From: Enterococcus raffinosus
GTDB taxonomy: Bacteria; Bacillota; Bacilli; Lactobacillales; Enterococcaceae
Assembly: GCF_001886185.1 (NCBI RefSeq)
Contig: NZ_JXLA01000014.1
Span: 40,540 to 104,539, forward strand
Length of the DNA: 64,000 nucleotides
Direction: 5' to 3'
A program made the position numbers and the translations under genes. The stretch's first letter is position 1; each line of letters begins with the position of its first letter. This document shows, piece by piece, positions 45,595 through 53,900 of the stretch. The notes beneath the pieces are model-generated. The model searched no databases and was not told the origin of the DNA. It worked only from the letters and a program-made list of their open reading frames with translations.

Positions 45595-45942
45595 ATGATG
45601 TTTGAAAGAGGTTATCGTTGGGTACGACGAATTAGTGTTCTATTTTCTGTAGGACTTTATGGCTTAAGTCTTTTTTTCTATTCTCGTTTGCCTGCTAAAA
45701 TTCCGATTCAGTTTGGTCTTGATGGGAGGGTGACTAACTGGGGAAGCAGGGGAACTGTTTTTCTTTTTCCGACCCTTTTACTGCTGATAGTAATCATCAG
45801 CAGTAGTAACTATAGTGACATGAAATATCCTGAACGAAGTATCGAAAATCGAGTCAGTAAAATAGCATTGTGTGGATCTTTATTGTTAATTTGTGGTGTA
45901 GGCATTTACTTCTTTTTTCTCTATGCGCGACTGCTAGAATAA
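45595..45942 (+). CDS. DUF1648-domain membrane protein
   Basis: A 115-residue membrane protein with three hydrophobic segments. The segment RLPAKIPIQFGLDGRVTNWG is the DUF1648 signature, found in SdpI-like proteins. The ATG at 45595 follows AAAGGAGGAG. The longer frame from 45499 has no such site. The function is unknown. Confidence 0.75.
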   Translation: MMFERGYRWVRRISVLFSVGLYGLSLFFYSRLPAKIPIQFGLDGRVTNWGSRGTVFLFPTLLLLIVIISSSNYSDMKYPERSIENRVSKIALCGSLLLICGVGIYFFFLYARLLE

Positions 45943-45961
45943 ATAATCCCCACAAAGCGGA

Positions 45962-46651
45962 TTAAGTAGTGATTCCAAAAAGACTTAGGATGAAAAGTAA
46001 AAGAGCCGGCAGCATACCGTTCATGGTATTTATCATCCAATGGACCATAATGGATGACCAAATATTTTTTGACAATAAGTAGATTGCACCTAAGTAAACA
46101 CCTAATACCATGTAGGGAATCATGGCATATAAATTGCCGCTAAAATTGTTCCAGTGGACCAATCCAAATAAAATTCCTTGAACAAACAGCATCAGCATTC
46201 GCAGAATTGTGTTCTGGAATTTCCCTAATAATAAATAGCGAAAAGTTAGCTCTTCAGCAAAAGGCGCAATAAAGGGTGTAATGGCTGCTAACACCGTCCA
46301 AGAAGGATCAAGTTTCTGGGAAGTGTAGCTTGTGGAAGACCGAAGCTGAAGAAGCTCACTAGGGATCATTCCACGCACGACCCGAAGTAACCAAAATGCT
46401 CCGGCAACTAAAACAATACTAATGAGTAATTTTGTAAAAAGTTTTTGTCGAAACAGGTGCCATTGTGCTTTTAAAAAATCATGAAATAAGTAAAGCATCA
46501 TGACAAATCCTATTAAAAAAAGAACGGTCGAAGCAAGCAAAGCAAGTTTTGGATCTCTGTCTAAGTGAATGAGTGGAAAAAGAAAATCACCAATCAATAA
46601 TTCTGCTGGGACGATTAGAAGTCCCAACCATTGTTTTTTATTCGTCTCCAT
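45962..46651 (-). CDS. CPBP-family intramembrane metalloprotease
   Basis: A 229-residue membrane protein with about seven helices. AEELTFRYLL (the EExxxR motif), GLVHWNN and IMVHWMINT carry the Glu/His residues of CPBP (Abi/Rce1) proteases. These act on prenylated or bacteriocin-related peptides or in self-immunity. There is no bacteriocin gene next to it. It stands alone, convergent with the DUF1648 gene. Confidence 0.85.
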   Translation of the reverse strand: METNKKQWLGLLIVPAELLIGDFLFPLIHLDRDPKLALLASTVLFLIGFVMMLYLFHDFLKAQWHLFRQKLFTKLLISIVLVAGAFWLLRVVRGMIPSELLQLRSSTSYTSQKLDPSWTVLAAITPFIAPFAEELTFRYLLLGKFQNTILRMLMLFVQGILFGLVHWNNFSGNLYAMIPYMVLGVYLGAIYLLSKNIWSSIMVHWMINTMNGMLPALLLFILSLFGITT

Positions 46652-46743
46652 CTTTTATGCCCCATTTCTTTTCCTAGTTTAAAAAAATTGAGGAATAGTG
46701 TAAAGCAATATGAAATAAGAAGCAGGTTCTTTGTGATTGATTT

Positions 46744-46751
46744 GGTATACT
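46744..46751 (+). promoter_or_regulatory. Extended -10 promoter
   Basis: TGGTATACT gives an extended -10 (TG-n-TATACT). No -35 hexamer is clear. The start would fall near 46757, directly before the ribosome site of the next gene. Confidence 0.4.
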
Positions 46752-46775
46752 AGAAAAAAGGAGGGGGAGAGTGTA

Positions 46776-47003
46776 GTGGATTATCAGATGCAGAAAACGA
46801 TGGGAAAATGTTTTCGCAGTAAGGGGTCAAGTATTAGTGGGCTCGTTCGAATCTTGGGTAGTTGGTATGATTATAAAGTAGTGAACGGTCCACCTGAGCC
46901 GCAAGATATGTTGGAAGTTGTCGACTTTACTAGTCGAGAGTTGCTGGTCATCATTAATAATAATTTAGAAGAAAGTGATGTGAATTACATTGTTAATAGT
47001 TAA
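46776..47003 (+). CDS. Small conserved-looking protein upstream of SPFH gene
   Basis: A 75-residue soluble protein starting at a GTG after AAAAAGGAGGGGGAG. It has a basic N-terminal half and an acidic end (NNNLEESDVNYIVNS), no membrane helix and no recognised domain. It overlaps the SPFH gene by 14 nt, so the two are coupled. Function unknown. Confidence 0.6.
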   Translation: MDYQMQKTMGKCFRSKGSSISGLVRILGSWYDYKVVNGPPEPQDMLEVVDFTSRELLVIINNNLEESDVNYIVNS

Positions 47004-47934
47004 TATTGTTTTGTTAGTCCTTGCAATAGTAGTCCTTTTGTTTGTTATCAGTCAATTAGTCGTGATTGTACAGCAAGGAGAAGTTAAAGTTGTTGAGAGT
47101 TTTGGTAAGTATGTGAAGACCTTAGAACCAGGATTACATTTTTTGATTCCGATTTTATACGTGGTTCGTCGTCGTGTTTCGTTGAAACAAACGCCGATTC
47201 AAATTGAACCACAAAGTGTGATCACCAGAGATAATGTTATTGTCGAAATCGATGAGGCGATTAAGTATCACGTGACAGATGCTAGAGCTTTTGTGTATGA
47301 TAATGAAGATTCTGTCACGTCAATGATCCAAGACTGTCAGTCAAATTTAAGAGGCATTATCGGTAAGATGGAACTGAACGAAGTGTTGAATGGGACGGAA
47401 GAGATTAACGTAAATCTTTATGAAAGCGTGAAGGACATTACAGCTGGTTACGGGTTATCTATTGATCGGATTAATATTGGTGAGATTTCTGTTTCGAATG
47501 AAATCGTCAATTCGATGAATAAATTAATTACAGCTAGCAGGGATAAAGAATCGTTGATCACGATTTCTGAAGGGAAAAAACAATCAGTGATCTTAGAATC
47601 TGAAGCAAAATCTTCTGAGATGCAGATTGATGCAGAAGCCCGGGCCAGACAAACAAAAATCGATGCAGATGCTAGAGCAGAACGTACTAGAATCGATGCT
47701 GCTGCAGAAGCAGATCGAATCGCTCGAATCACGGAAGCTGAAACTGCACGAATTAAGGAAATCAATAAAGCCATTGCTGAAAGCAATTTGACGGATGAAA
47801 TGATTGCTTATCTAGGAATCGAGGCCTTCAAGCACGTTGTAGAAAATAATGGCAATACTGTGATTATGCCAAGTAATTTAACCGAGTTAGGAAATGTCCC
47901 AGCGATTAAGGAAATTTGGCAGCAAACAAAATAA
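46990..47934 (+). CDS. SPFH/stomatin-like membrane protein
   Basis: A 314-residue SPFH protein. One N-terminal helix (about 1-28) precedes the band-7 domain: QQGEVKVVESFGKYVKTLEPG, PIQIEPQSVITRDNV and IGKMELNEVL. The C-terminal part (about 195-260) is a coiled coil rich in Ala/Glu/Arg with DAEARARQTKIDADARAER. Such proteins form scaffold assemblies in the membrane. The start is a TTG at 46990. No NfeD-type partner is present. Confidence 0.88.
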   Translation: MLIVNIVLLVLAIVVLLFVISQLVVIVQQGEVKVVESFGKYVKTLEPGLHFLIPILYVVRRRVSLKQTPIQIEPQSVITRDNVIVEIDEAIKYHVTDARAFVYDNEDSVTSMIQDCQSNLRGIIGKMELNEVLNGTEEINVNLYESVKDITAGYGLSIDRINIGEISVSNEIVNSMNKLITASRDKESLITISEGKKQSVILESEAKSSEMQIDAEARARQTKIDADARAERTRIDAAAEADRIARITEAETARIKEINKAIAESNLTDEMIAYLGIEAFKHVVENNGNTVIMPSNLTELGNVPAIKEIWQQTK

Positions 47935-48077
47935 ATGGATCAGCGTGATGGGAAAAATAGGCAGAAAAATCGTCCAGACCACTCAACAGATTAACTGTTA
48001 CAAGTTAGTATTGATGTTATTCGATAGTCAGTGGTTGAATGATAAACCTGTATTTAGATAGTAGGAGTTGAAGTACC

Positions 48078-48785
48078 ATCACAGTAAAAAAACAAATACC
48101 GAAAATTATTACTGCTGTGATCGTTGCTTTAACTGGGATTTACGGTGTTTATTCACAAGTAAGTCCTAGCAATGAAGCAAGAGATGCAGTGAAAGAGGTG
48201 TCCGTCAGTCATATTTCTGAGGTTCCAGAGTATGATGGGGAGCATCAAACTATTCAATTAAATAATAATCAACCCAATTTTTCTAACAGCGATCTTTCTT
48301 TGACGAAGGGAACATGGACGCAGTTTTCTGATTTAGATCAATTGAATCGCGTTGGTGTGGCGAATGGGATGTTAGGAAAAGAGTTGATGCCTCGTCAAGA
48401 GCGGGAACGTTTATATGTAAAGCCGACTGGCTGGCATCAAAAATTTTATAATGATGAGCCCTTGTATAATCGAGCGCACTTGATTGCGTATCAATTTTCA
48501 GGCGAAAATAATAATATAAAAAATTTAATGACTGGCACTGCATCAATGAATGATCCAGGCATGAATGATTATGAAATTAAAATCGGAAATTATATTCGCA
48601 AAACGAATCACCACGTTCGTTATCGGGTAACTCCATATTTCAAAGGGAATGAATTAGTCGCTCGTGGGGTCCAGATGGAAGCGCAAAGTATTGAAGACGG
48701 TCAGATTTCATTTAATCTCTTTATTTACAACGTTCAAGAAGGAATTACCATCGACTATCAAACCGGCTATTCGCAAAAAGAATAA
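48078..48785 (+). CDS. Secreted DNA/RNA non-specific endonuclease, start codon uncertain
   Basis: A 235-residue extracellular nuclease if translation starts at the ATC at 48078. The ribosome site GTAGGAG lies about 10 nt before it, and the next residues TVKKQIPKIITAVIVALTG make an ideal signal peptide. The first standard start (GTG at 48117) would cut off the basic n-region. The nuclease domain has YNRAHLIAYQFSG (catalytic His) and NLMTGTASMND, as in EndA-type enzymes with DRGH changed to NRAH. It probably degrades extracellular DNA. Either a rare start or a mutated ATG is possible. Confidence 0.7.
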   Translation: MTVKKQIPKIITAVIVALTGIYGVYSQVSPSNEARDAVKEVSVSHISEVPEYDGEHQTIQLNNNQPNFSNSDLSLTKGTWTQFSDLDQLNRVGVANGMLGKELMPRQERERLYVKPTGWHQKFYNDEPLYNRAHLIAYQFSGENNNIKNLMTGTASMNDPGMNDYEIKIGNYIRKTNHHVRYRVTPYFKGNELVARGVQMEAQSIEDGQISFNLFIYNVQEGITIDYQTGYSQKE

Positions 48786-48870
48786 AATAAAAGTTTTACA
48801 AGTTCATTGTGGACCACCTATAAAGTGAACAAGCTTGTCGTTGAAATTTCTAGTAAAAAATCTGAAGAAG

Positions 48871-48908
48871 CCAGATGATCGGTTATTTAGCTAATCATCT
48901 GGTTTTTT
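48871..48908 (+). terminator. Intrinsic terminator after the nuclease
   Basis: CCAGATGAT pairs with ATCATCTGG over a 14-nt loop, followed by TTTTTT. Confidence 0.8.
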
Positions 48909-48930
48909 AGCTATCATTTTTCACCCTTTA

Positions 48931-49082
48931 TTGACAGGTCACTTTTCATTTTTTAATTCATGAATAAAGGCATACAGGTTCATTTGAAGTAACTAATGAG
49001 CGAATTCTACAGGATATTAAAGGACTAATTGCTTTTAGAGAACAGCTTCACGCGCCTAAAAAATATTTTAGGTTTTTTTTTG
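48931..49082 (+). other. Intergenic segment with promoter-like box and terminator
   Basis: TTGACA at 48931-48936 has only a weak -10 (TAATTC, 48954). A hairpin CCTAAAA...ATTTTAGG with eight T residues (49055-49080) ends it. About 115 nt could be transcribed as a small RNA. The segment also reads as a short protein-like frame (VTNERILQDIKGL), so a decayed gene is equally possible. The rest of 49083-49214 shows nothing clear. Confidence 0.3.
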
Positions 49083-49214
49083 GTTGCCAATCAGTCACAA
49101 ATCATTGAAAATGAACAAGAAGAATTCAAGTAAAAATGGATTTTGTTGTTTTAGGTCTGGCTGAAAAAAATTTAGCTAGTAAAGCTTATAAATGAGGACT
49201 TAAGGAGAGTAGAC

Positions 49215-49856
49215 ATGGAGAAATATCAAAAAGATCGATACGTAGCTGCCGCAGAAAGCTTAAGCAGGAAATTAGAGCGGAGAAATTTTCAACCGATTAT
49301 TTGTCAAAGTTTAAAAGAAGCCAGAGAAAAAGCATTAGAGAAAATCGCTCCCGATCAGTCGGTAGGTTTTGGAGGTTCCGTTACTGTAGAGCAATCGGAA
49401 ATTATTGAGAAATTATATGAACGCGGTCAACGAATGATTGATCGAGAAAAAACAAAATCAGCAGAAGAACGGCATCAAGTAATGAAGCAGGCACTGCTGG
49501 CTGATTATTTTTTGACGAGTATTAACGGAATTACTGAGGATGGAGAATTAGTTAACGTAGATAGCGTAGGAAATCGTGTCGCTGCGTTAACCTATGGTCC
49601 AGACAATGTATTTGCATTTGTCAGTATGAAAAAAGTGTATGGCGATCTGAAGACGACAGTCGAAATGGTTAGGCGAAATACGGCACCATTAAATGCCCAT
49701 CGTCTAGGTCTTGAAAAAACGCCGTGTATCAAAAAAGGAACTTGTGGAGATTGTTTACAGGTAGAATGTATTTGCAATACCATCGCTATAACGAGACGAT
49801 CAATGCAAAAAAATCGTATTGTGATTTTTTTGATTATTGAAGAGGTTGGGTTATAG
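49215..49856 (+). CDS. LUD-domain protein (LutC/YkgG-like)
   Basis: A 213-residue LUD (DUF162) protein. VGFGGSVTVEQSEI, FLTSINGITEDGELVN, DSVGNRVAALTYGP and the C-terminal CGDCLQVECICN motif with CITR-like ending match stand-alone LUD proteins linked to lactate utilisation. It is a single gene after AAGGAGAG. No lutA or lutB lies beside it, so a metabolic role is uncertain. Confidence 0.85.
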   Translation: MEKYQKDRYVAAAESLSRKLERRNFQPIICQSLKEAREKALEKIAPDQSVGFGGSVTVEQSEIIEKLYERGQRMIDREKTKSAEERHQVMKQALLADYFLTSINGITEDGELVNVDSVGNRVAALTYGPDNVFAFVSMKKVYGDLKTTVEMVRRNTAPLNAHRLGLEKTPCIKKGTCGDCLQVECICNTIAITRRSMQKNRIVIFLIIEEVGL

Positions 49857-49901
49857 GAAATTATTTTCGTATCAGCTAATAATCAATAGCCAAAATCAGG
49901 G

Positions 49902-50602
49902 CCACCCGTGAAAACGGGTGGTTTGCTCTGCGGGTGAAACCCCTTGTTGCTATGACTACGCCTCAAGACGTTACCCTTCACCTTGTTCAGGCTCAGTGTC
50001 TTTGTCACTTTCACGACCAGTTAAACTGGTTTATTTTTTTCGATACTTCCTATCTGAAAACGGATCTTCATATTCTCTTACGCTTAATTTATCAACTGCT
50101 TGGTCGTGTTGCTCCTGCTCTCGAATATACTTTGCGATTGTTTTTTCATTCAATCCCACCGTACTTACATAATAACCTTCTGCCCAAAATTTTCGATTTC
50201 CATATTTATATCTCAAATTTGCATGTTTCTCGAAGATCATCAAGGCACTTTTTCCTTTCAAATAACCCATGAAACTTGATACGCTGATTTTGGGTGGGAT
50301 GCTTACCAACAGATGCACATGATCGGGCATCATATGTCCTTCTATGATTTCTATTTTTTTGTATTTACACAACCGCTGAAAGATTTCTATCAAGTCTTTT
50401 CTCACTTGATTGTAGATAACTTTTCGTCTAAACTTTGGAGTGAAAACAATGTGATACTTACACATCCATTTTGTATGCGCTAAGCTATTTGCTTTGTTTG
50501 CCAAAAATACCATTCCTTTCTTTTTGAGCCTGAACACTCTTATTGTAAAGCAATGGTATTTTTGGTGGTAAAACCACTTGTCTCTACCCGCATAGCGGGT
50601 AG
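49902..50602 (-). mobile_element. IS200-type insertion sequence with tnpA only
   Basis: The tnpA gene is flanked by hairpins: CCACCCG-TGAAAA-CGGGTGG at 49902-49921 and CTACCCGC-ATA-GCGGGTAG at 50584-50602. IS200/IS605 elements end in such subterminal hairpins without terminal inverted repeats. No tnpB or iscB gene is present. The exact ends are a few bases outside these hairpins and are not resolved. Confidence 0.7.
50031..50504 (-). CDS. tnpA: IS200/IS605-family Y1 transposase
   Basis: A 157-residue Y1-type HUH transposase. NSLAHTKWMCKYHIVFTPKFRRK is the N-terminal signature (given in two parts by position 6-28). PDHVHLLVS is the HUH motif, and the YYVSTVGLNEKT helix holds the catalytic Tyr. 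It is single-strand specific. The TTG at 50504 after AAAGGAATGG fits best, and the ATG at 50513 lies within that ribosome site. The gene seems intact. Confidence 0.88.
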   Translation of the reverse strand: MANKANSLAHTKWMCKYHIVFTPKFRRKVIYNQVRKDLIEIFQRLCKYKKIEIIEGHMMPDHVHLLVSIPPKISVSSFMGYLKGKSALMIFEKHANLRYKYGNRKFWAEGYYVSTVGLNEKTIAKYIREQEQHDQAVDKLSVREYEDPFSDRKYRKK

Positions 50603-50610
50603 TTTATTTG

Positions 50611-50633
50611 TTTCGGACAAAGTTCGTCCGAAA
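50611..50633. repeat. Short inverted repeat beyond the IS end
   Basis: TTTCGGAC, 7-nt loop, GTCCGAAA. It lies between the IS200 right hairpin and the clpP terminator and may be part of the element's end or its target site. Confidence 0.4.
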
Positions 50634-50659
50634 CTGGGCATCTAGGCCCATAAGAATAA

Positions 50660-50685
50660 AAAAACCGAGGATATCCTCGGTTTTT
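50660..50685. terminator. clpP terminator
   Basis: A perfect palindrome of 26 bp with AAAAACCGAGGAT and its complement, with A and T flanks, just after the clpP stop (minus strand). Confidence 0.88.
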
Positions 50686-50691
50686 AATTGT

Positions 50692-51285
50692 TTAGTTCAA
50701 AGCGCTGCTGTTTTCCATCACTTCATCAATTAAGCCGTATGCCTTTGCTTCTTCGGCTGTCATGAAGTTGTCGCGATCAGTATCACGTTCAATCACTTCG
50801 ATCGGTTGACCAGTGCGTTCAGATAAAATGTTGTTTAAGCGTTCGCGCGTTTTCAAAATGTGACGTGCAGCAATTTCAATTTCTGTTGCTTGTCCTTGCG
50901 CGCCGCCTAGGGGTTGGTGAATCATAATTTCAGCGTTTGGTAAGGCGAAACGTTTCCCCTTAGCACCAGCTGTCAGCAAGAAGCTTCCCATGGAAGCTGC
51001 CATCCCAAGGACGATTGTTTGGACATCGGCTTTAACAAAGTTCATCGTATCAAAAATCGCTAAGCCGGCAGAAACGCTACCGCCTGGAGAGTTGATGTAA
51101 AGATAGATATCTTTTTCAGAATCTTGGGCATCCAAGAAAAGTAATTGGGCGATGATAGTGTTCGCCATATCGTCGTTCACTTCTCCGCTCAACATAATGA
51201 TGCGGTCTTTCAATAAACGAGAATAAATGTCGTAAGCACGTTCGCCACGAGATGATTGTTCAATAACTGTAGGAACTAAATTCAT
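50692..51285 (-). CDS. clpP: ATP-dependent Clp protease proteolytic subunit
   Basis: A 197-residue ClpP. Catalytic Ser98 is in GMAASMGS, His123 in [10 protein letters not shown] and Asp172 in DTDRDNFM. The protein forms the tetradecameric protease chamber with ClpX/ClpC. AAGGAGG precedes the ATG. A CtsR-type operator overlaps its promoter, so heat stress should induce it. Confidence 0.96.
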   Translation of the reverse strand: MNLVPTVIEQSSRGERAYDIYSRLLKDRIIMLSGEVNDDMANTIIAQLLFLDAQDSEKDIYLYINSPGGSVSAGLAIFDTMNFVKADVQTIVLGMAASMGSFLLTAGAKGKRFALPNAEIMIHQPLGGAQGQATEIEIAARHILKTRERLNNILSERTGQPIEVIERDTDRDNFMTAEEAKAYGLIDEVMENSSALN

Positions 51286-51359
51286 AGTGAATCCTCCTTA
51301 AAATAGTGTTCATAAATTATTTTAGCACAAACGAGGTTAGATTGCTAAAACTTAAAAAA

Positions 51360-51389
51360 AGTATACAACGTTGGTCAGTTTTGGTCAAA
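51360..51389 (-). promoter_or_regulatory. clpP promoter with CtsR operator
   Basis: On the plus strand GGTCAGT-TTT-GGTCAAA (51373-51389) matches the CtsR heptad repeat with one mismatch. On the minus strand TTGACC (-35) and TATACT (-10, 51360-51365) are 17 bp apart and overlap it. Confidence 0.85.
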
Positions 51390-51572
51390 TATTAGGCTTC
51401 GTTTTTTTAAACAGGTCAAACTATCCTCAAAACATCAAAATATGGTACTATTAATAACGATGATAACAGGATGTCAGATTGCCGCAACTTAAATGATTTC
51501 TGTGGGATGAAGGGCGTGTGAAAATCAATTTTTTAGAAATAATTTCATAAGGATGAATTAGGAGGGAAAGAC

Positions 51573-52088
51573 GTGGAAATCGCATTTATTGGACTAATCG
51601 GCGTGTTAATTGGAGCGGGCCTAACAGGCATCGCTGTTTACTTTGTGTTTAAGTATATTGACTTGCGTCATCGACGTGAAAGAGAATTGGAGCATCAGGT
51701 AAAGGAAATTGAAACCATTAATCTCTTAAATAAAAAAGTAAATGAAATTTTATCCAAACGAAATGTGTTAATGCAGGAGTATGTGACATTTAATTCATTC
51801 GATGATTGCTATATCACAATTGATGATTTCATCTATTTGAATTCCTTTACGGCGCAAAATAATTTCTATCTACCAAATTATTTAATTGAGGAATTTTTCA
51901 AAAATATTTCTCATCGAAAGGTTATTTTATCTCCGGAAGAAACGGTAAAAATCGGGGGATATACGTACAAAGGCGGACGGATTGTCATGGAAACTTTTTC
52001 TGAACAGCTTTTAGAAATATTAGATGAAAAGAAACAACAGTTGTCTCGTTCTACCAAACAACCTTTGCGCTATTTTAATGTACAATAG
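51573..52088 (+). CDS. Membrane-anchored protein of unknown function
   Basis: A 171-residue protein: one N-terminal helix (GLIGVLIGAGLTGIAVYFVF, about 7-26), a charged helical stretch (about 30-60) and a globular part with NSFDDCYITIDDFIYLNSF. GTG start after GGAGGG. The 287 nt between clpP and this gene hold the clpP promoter and TACTAT-type -10 boxes for this one. It is not recognised. It lies just before the GDPD gene with a 60-nt gap. Confidence 0.65.
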   Translation: MEIAFIGLIGVLIGAGLTGIAVYFVFKYIDLRHRRERELEHQVKEIETINLLNKKVNEILSKRNVLMQEYVTFNSFDDCYITIDDFIYLNSFTAQNNFYLPNYLIEEFFKNISHRKVILSPEETVKIGGYTYKGGRIVMETFSEQLLEILDEKKQQLSRSTKQPLRYFNVQ

Positions 52089-52149
52089 CTGCTTAGCAAC
52101 ACTCACAAACTTACGAGTTTTTTTATTGATGATGAACGAGGTGAAGTAA

Positions 52150-52884
52150 ATGACAGTAATTATTGCTCATCGCGGGAGTGCAGGGACTCATCCGGAGAAT
52201 ACCTTGCCGGCGTTTATGGAGGCAGTACGAACGGGCGCAGATGGAATTGAACTTGACGTCCATTTAACAGCGGACCAGCAATTGGTCGTTATTCATGATG
52301 AAAGTGTTGACCGTACCACAGATGGCAAGGGATTCATTCGTGAGTTAACACTGGAAGAAATTAAGGCTTTAGATGCTGGTAGTTGGTTTGACGAAAAATA
52401 TCAAGCTACCAAGATATCCACGCTGCAGGAAGTTTTAAACCTCCTGCTGCAGATGCGGTTTCGTGGTGTCTTATGTATTGAGATAAAGACGAATAAATAT
52501 CATTATCCAGGGATCGAAGAGAAAATATCAAACGTAATGACGAGTAAAGAATGGCCCTTCACCTATTGGTATACAAGCTTTAATATCGATTCATTGCGAA
52601 TCATGCACGAGTATGAACCGGATGTTCAATATGACTTGATCCAGAAGAACGACTTAGAAAAATATCAACTCGTCTTGGATACAGATTTTATTGAAGGACT
52701 GCATCCTAGTTATGACTGGGTGAGACAGCATCCAGAGATTGTAAAAAACTTTGCAAAAGCGATTCGCCCATGGACACCAAATCTTTACGAAACAATGATG
52801 ACCTGCTATGAGAACAACTTAGCTGGTATCATTACTGATTTTCCAGAAAAAGCGATTCGAACGAGAAGCAGGTTTAAGCAATGA
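52150..52884 (+). CDS. Glycerophosphodiester phosphodiesterase
   Basis: A 244-residue GDPD enzyme, hydrolysing glycerophosphodiesters to glycerol 3-phosphate and an alcohol. IIAHRGSAGTHPENTL (catalytic His and metal Glu), GIELDVHLTADQQLVVIHDESVDRTT and IEIKT carry the active site. No signal peptide or membrane segment, so it is cytoplasmic. It overlaps miaA by 4 nt. Confidence 0.92.
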   Translation: MTVIIAHRGSAGTHPENTLPAFMEAVRTGADGIELDVHLTADQQLVVIHDESVDRTTDGKGFIRELTLEEIKALDAGSWFDEKYQATKISTLQEVLNLLLQMRFRGVLCIEIKTNKYHYPGIEEKISNVMTSKEWPFTYWYTSFNIDSLRIMHEYEPDVQYDLIQKNDLEKYQLVLDTDFIEGLHPSYDWVRQHPEIVKNFAKAIRPWTPNLYETMMTCYENNLAGIITDFPEKAIRTRSRFKQ

Positions 52885-53810
52885 AAGTAGTTGCAATTGT
52901 AGGACCTACCGCTGTAGGTAAAACGAGCTTAAGTATTGATTTAGCGAAACGCTTTAATGGAGAAATCATTAGTGGAGACTCTATGCAAGTATATCGTGGA
53001 TTAGATATCGGTACCGCTAAAGTAACACCTGAGGAAATGGATGGGGTTCCCCACCATTTAATCAATGTTCGAGAGTTAGATGAAAACTATTCTGTTGCTG
53101 ACTTTCAAGTAGCTGCTAGGCAAACCATTCAAGAGATTACTGAACGTGGAAGACTCCCAATTGTCGTTGGCGGAACTGGGTTATATATTCAATCTTTATT
53201 ATGGGATTACAAGCTTGGTAGTGAAGGTGAGCCGGAAGATGACACATTACGAAAAAGCTATGAGCATTTCGCTGAAAAAAATGGCAACCAAGCATTATGG
53301 GAGAGATTACAGGCAGTTGATTCATTGGCGGCTGAGAAGATTCATTTTAATAATCGAAAAAAAATGATCCGAGCGTTAGAAGTGTTTGAATTGACCGGTC
53401 ATTCGATCCTTGAACCTAAGGAACAGCCTGAAAAACTTTATGATAGCTTTTTGATTGGTTTAAATACAGATCGTGCAATTTTGTATCAGCAAATTAACCA
53501 CCGAGTGGATCTAATGGTTGAACAAGGATTGCTGGAAGAGGCTAAGAAACTTGCTGAAACACCGAATGTTCAGGCTGCTCAGGGGATAGGCTATAAGGAA
53601 TTGTTTCCATATTTTGCTGGCGAAATGCCCTTAGAGGCAGCGCTCGAAGAGGTGAAATTACACTCGCGCCGCTATGCGAAGCGTCAACTAACATGGTTCC
53701 GTAATCGCATGTCGGTTCATTGGTTTGATTTGGTTCAGCAGCCGAAAGTGATTAATGACATTGAAGCGGAAATCACGAGATGGTTGGCAGAGAAGAATGA
53801 TCAAAATTGA
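52881..53810 (+). CDS. miaA: tRNA dimethylallyltransferase
   Basis: A 309-residue MiaA. The P-loop is GPTAVGKTSLS, with SGDSMQVYRGLDIGTAK, GGTGLYIQSLL and RRYAKRQLTWFRN in family order. It adds dimethylallyl to A37 of tRNAs reading U-starting codons. It is coupled to the GDPD gene and followed by hflX, a common order in Firmicutes. Confidence 0.95.
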   Translation: MKVVAIVGPTAVGKTSLSIDLAKRFNGEIISGDSMQVYRGLDIGTAKVTPEEMDGVPHHLINVRELDENYSVADFQVAARQTIQEITERGRLPIVVGGTGLYIQSLLWDYKLGSEGEPEDDTLRKSYEHFAEKNGNQALWERLQAVDSLAAEKIHFNNRKKMIRALEVFELTGHSILEPKEQPEKLYDSFLIGLNTDRAILYQQINHRVDLMVEQGLLEEAKKLAETPNVQAAQGIGYKELFPYFAGEMPLEAALEEVKLHSRRYAKRQLTWFRNRMSVHWFDLVQQPKVINDIEAEITRWLAEKNDQN

Positions 53811-53900
53811 TGGGTGAACAAATAAGATAGGTGCACAGCGTAAAACAATAGTATTCATTATGAAGCGAAAACGTCATTAATGAAATTAGGAGGAAACGGA

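Noticed and set aside
49918..50272. Plus-strand frames of 84 and 112 codons over the IS200 region
   Set aside because: They are antisense to tnpA and composed of complementary codons; no ribosome site or family resemblance.
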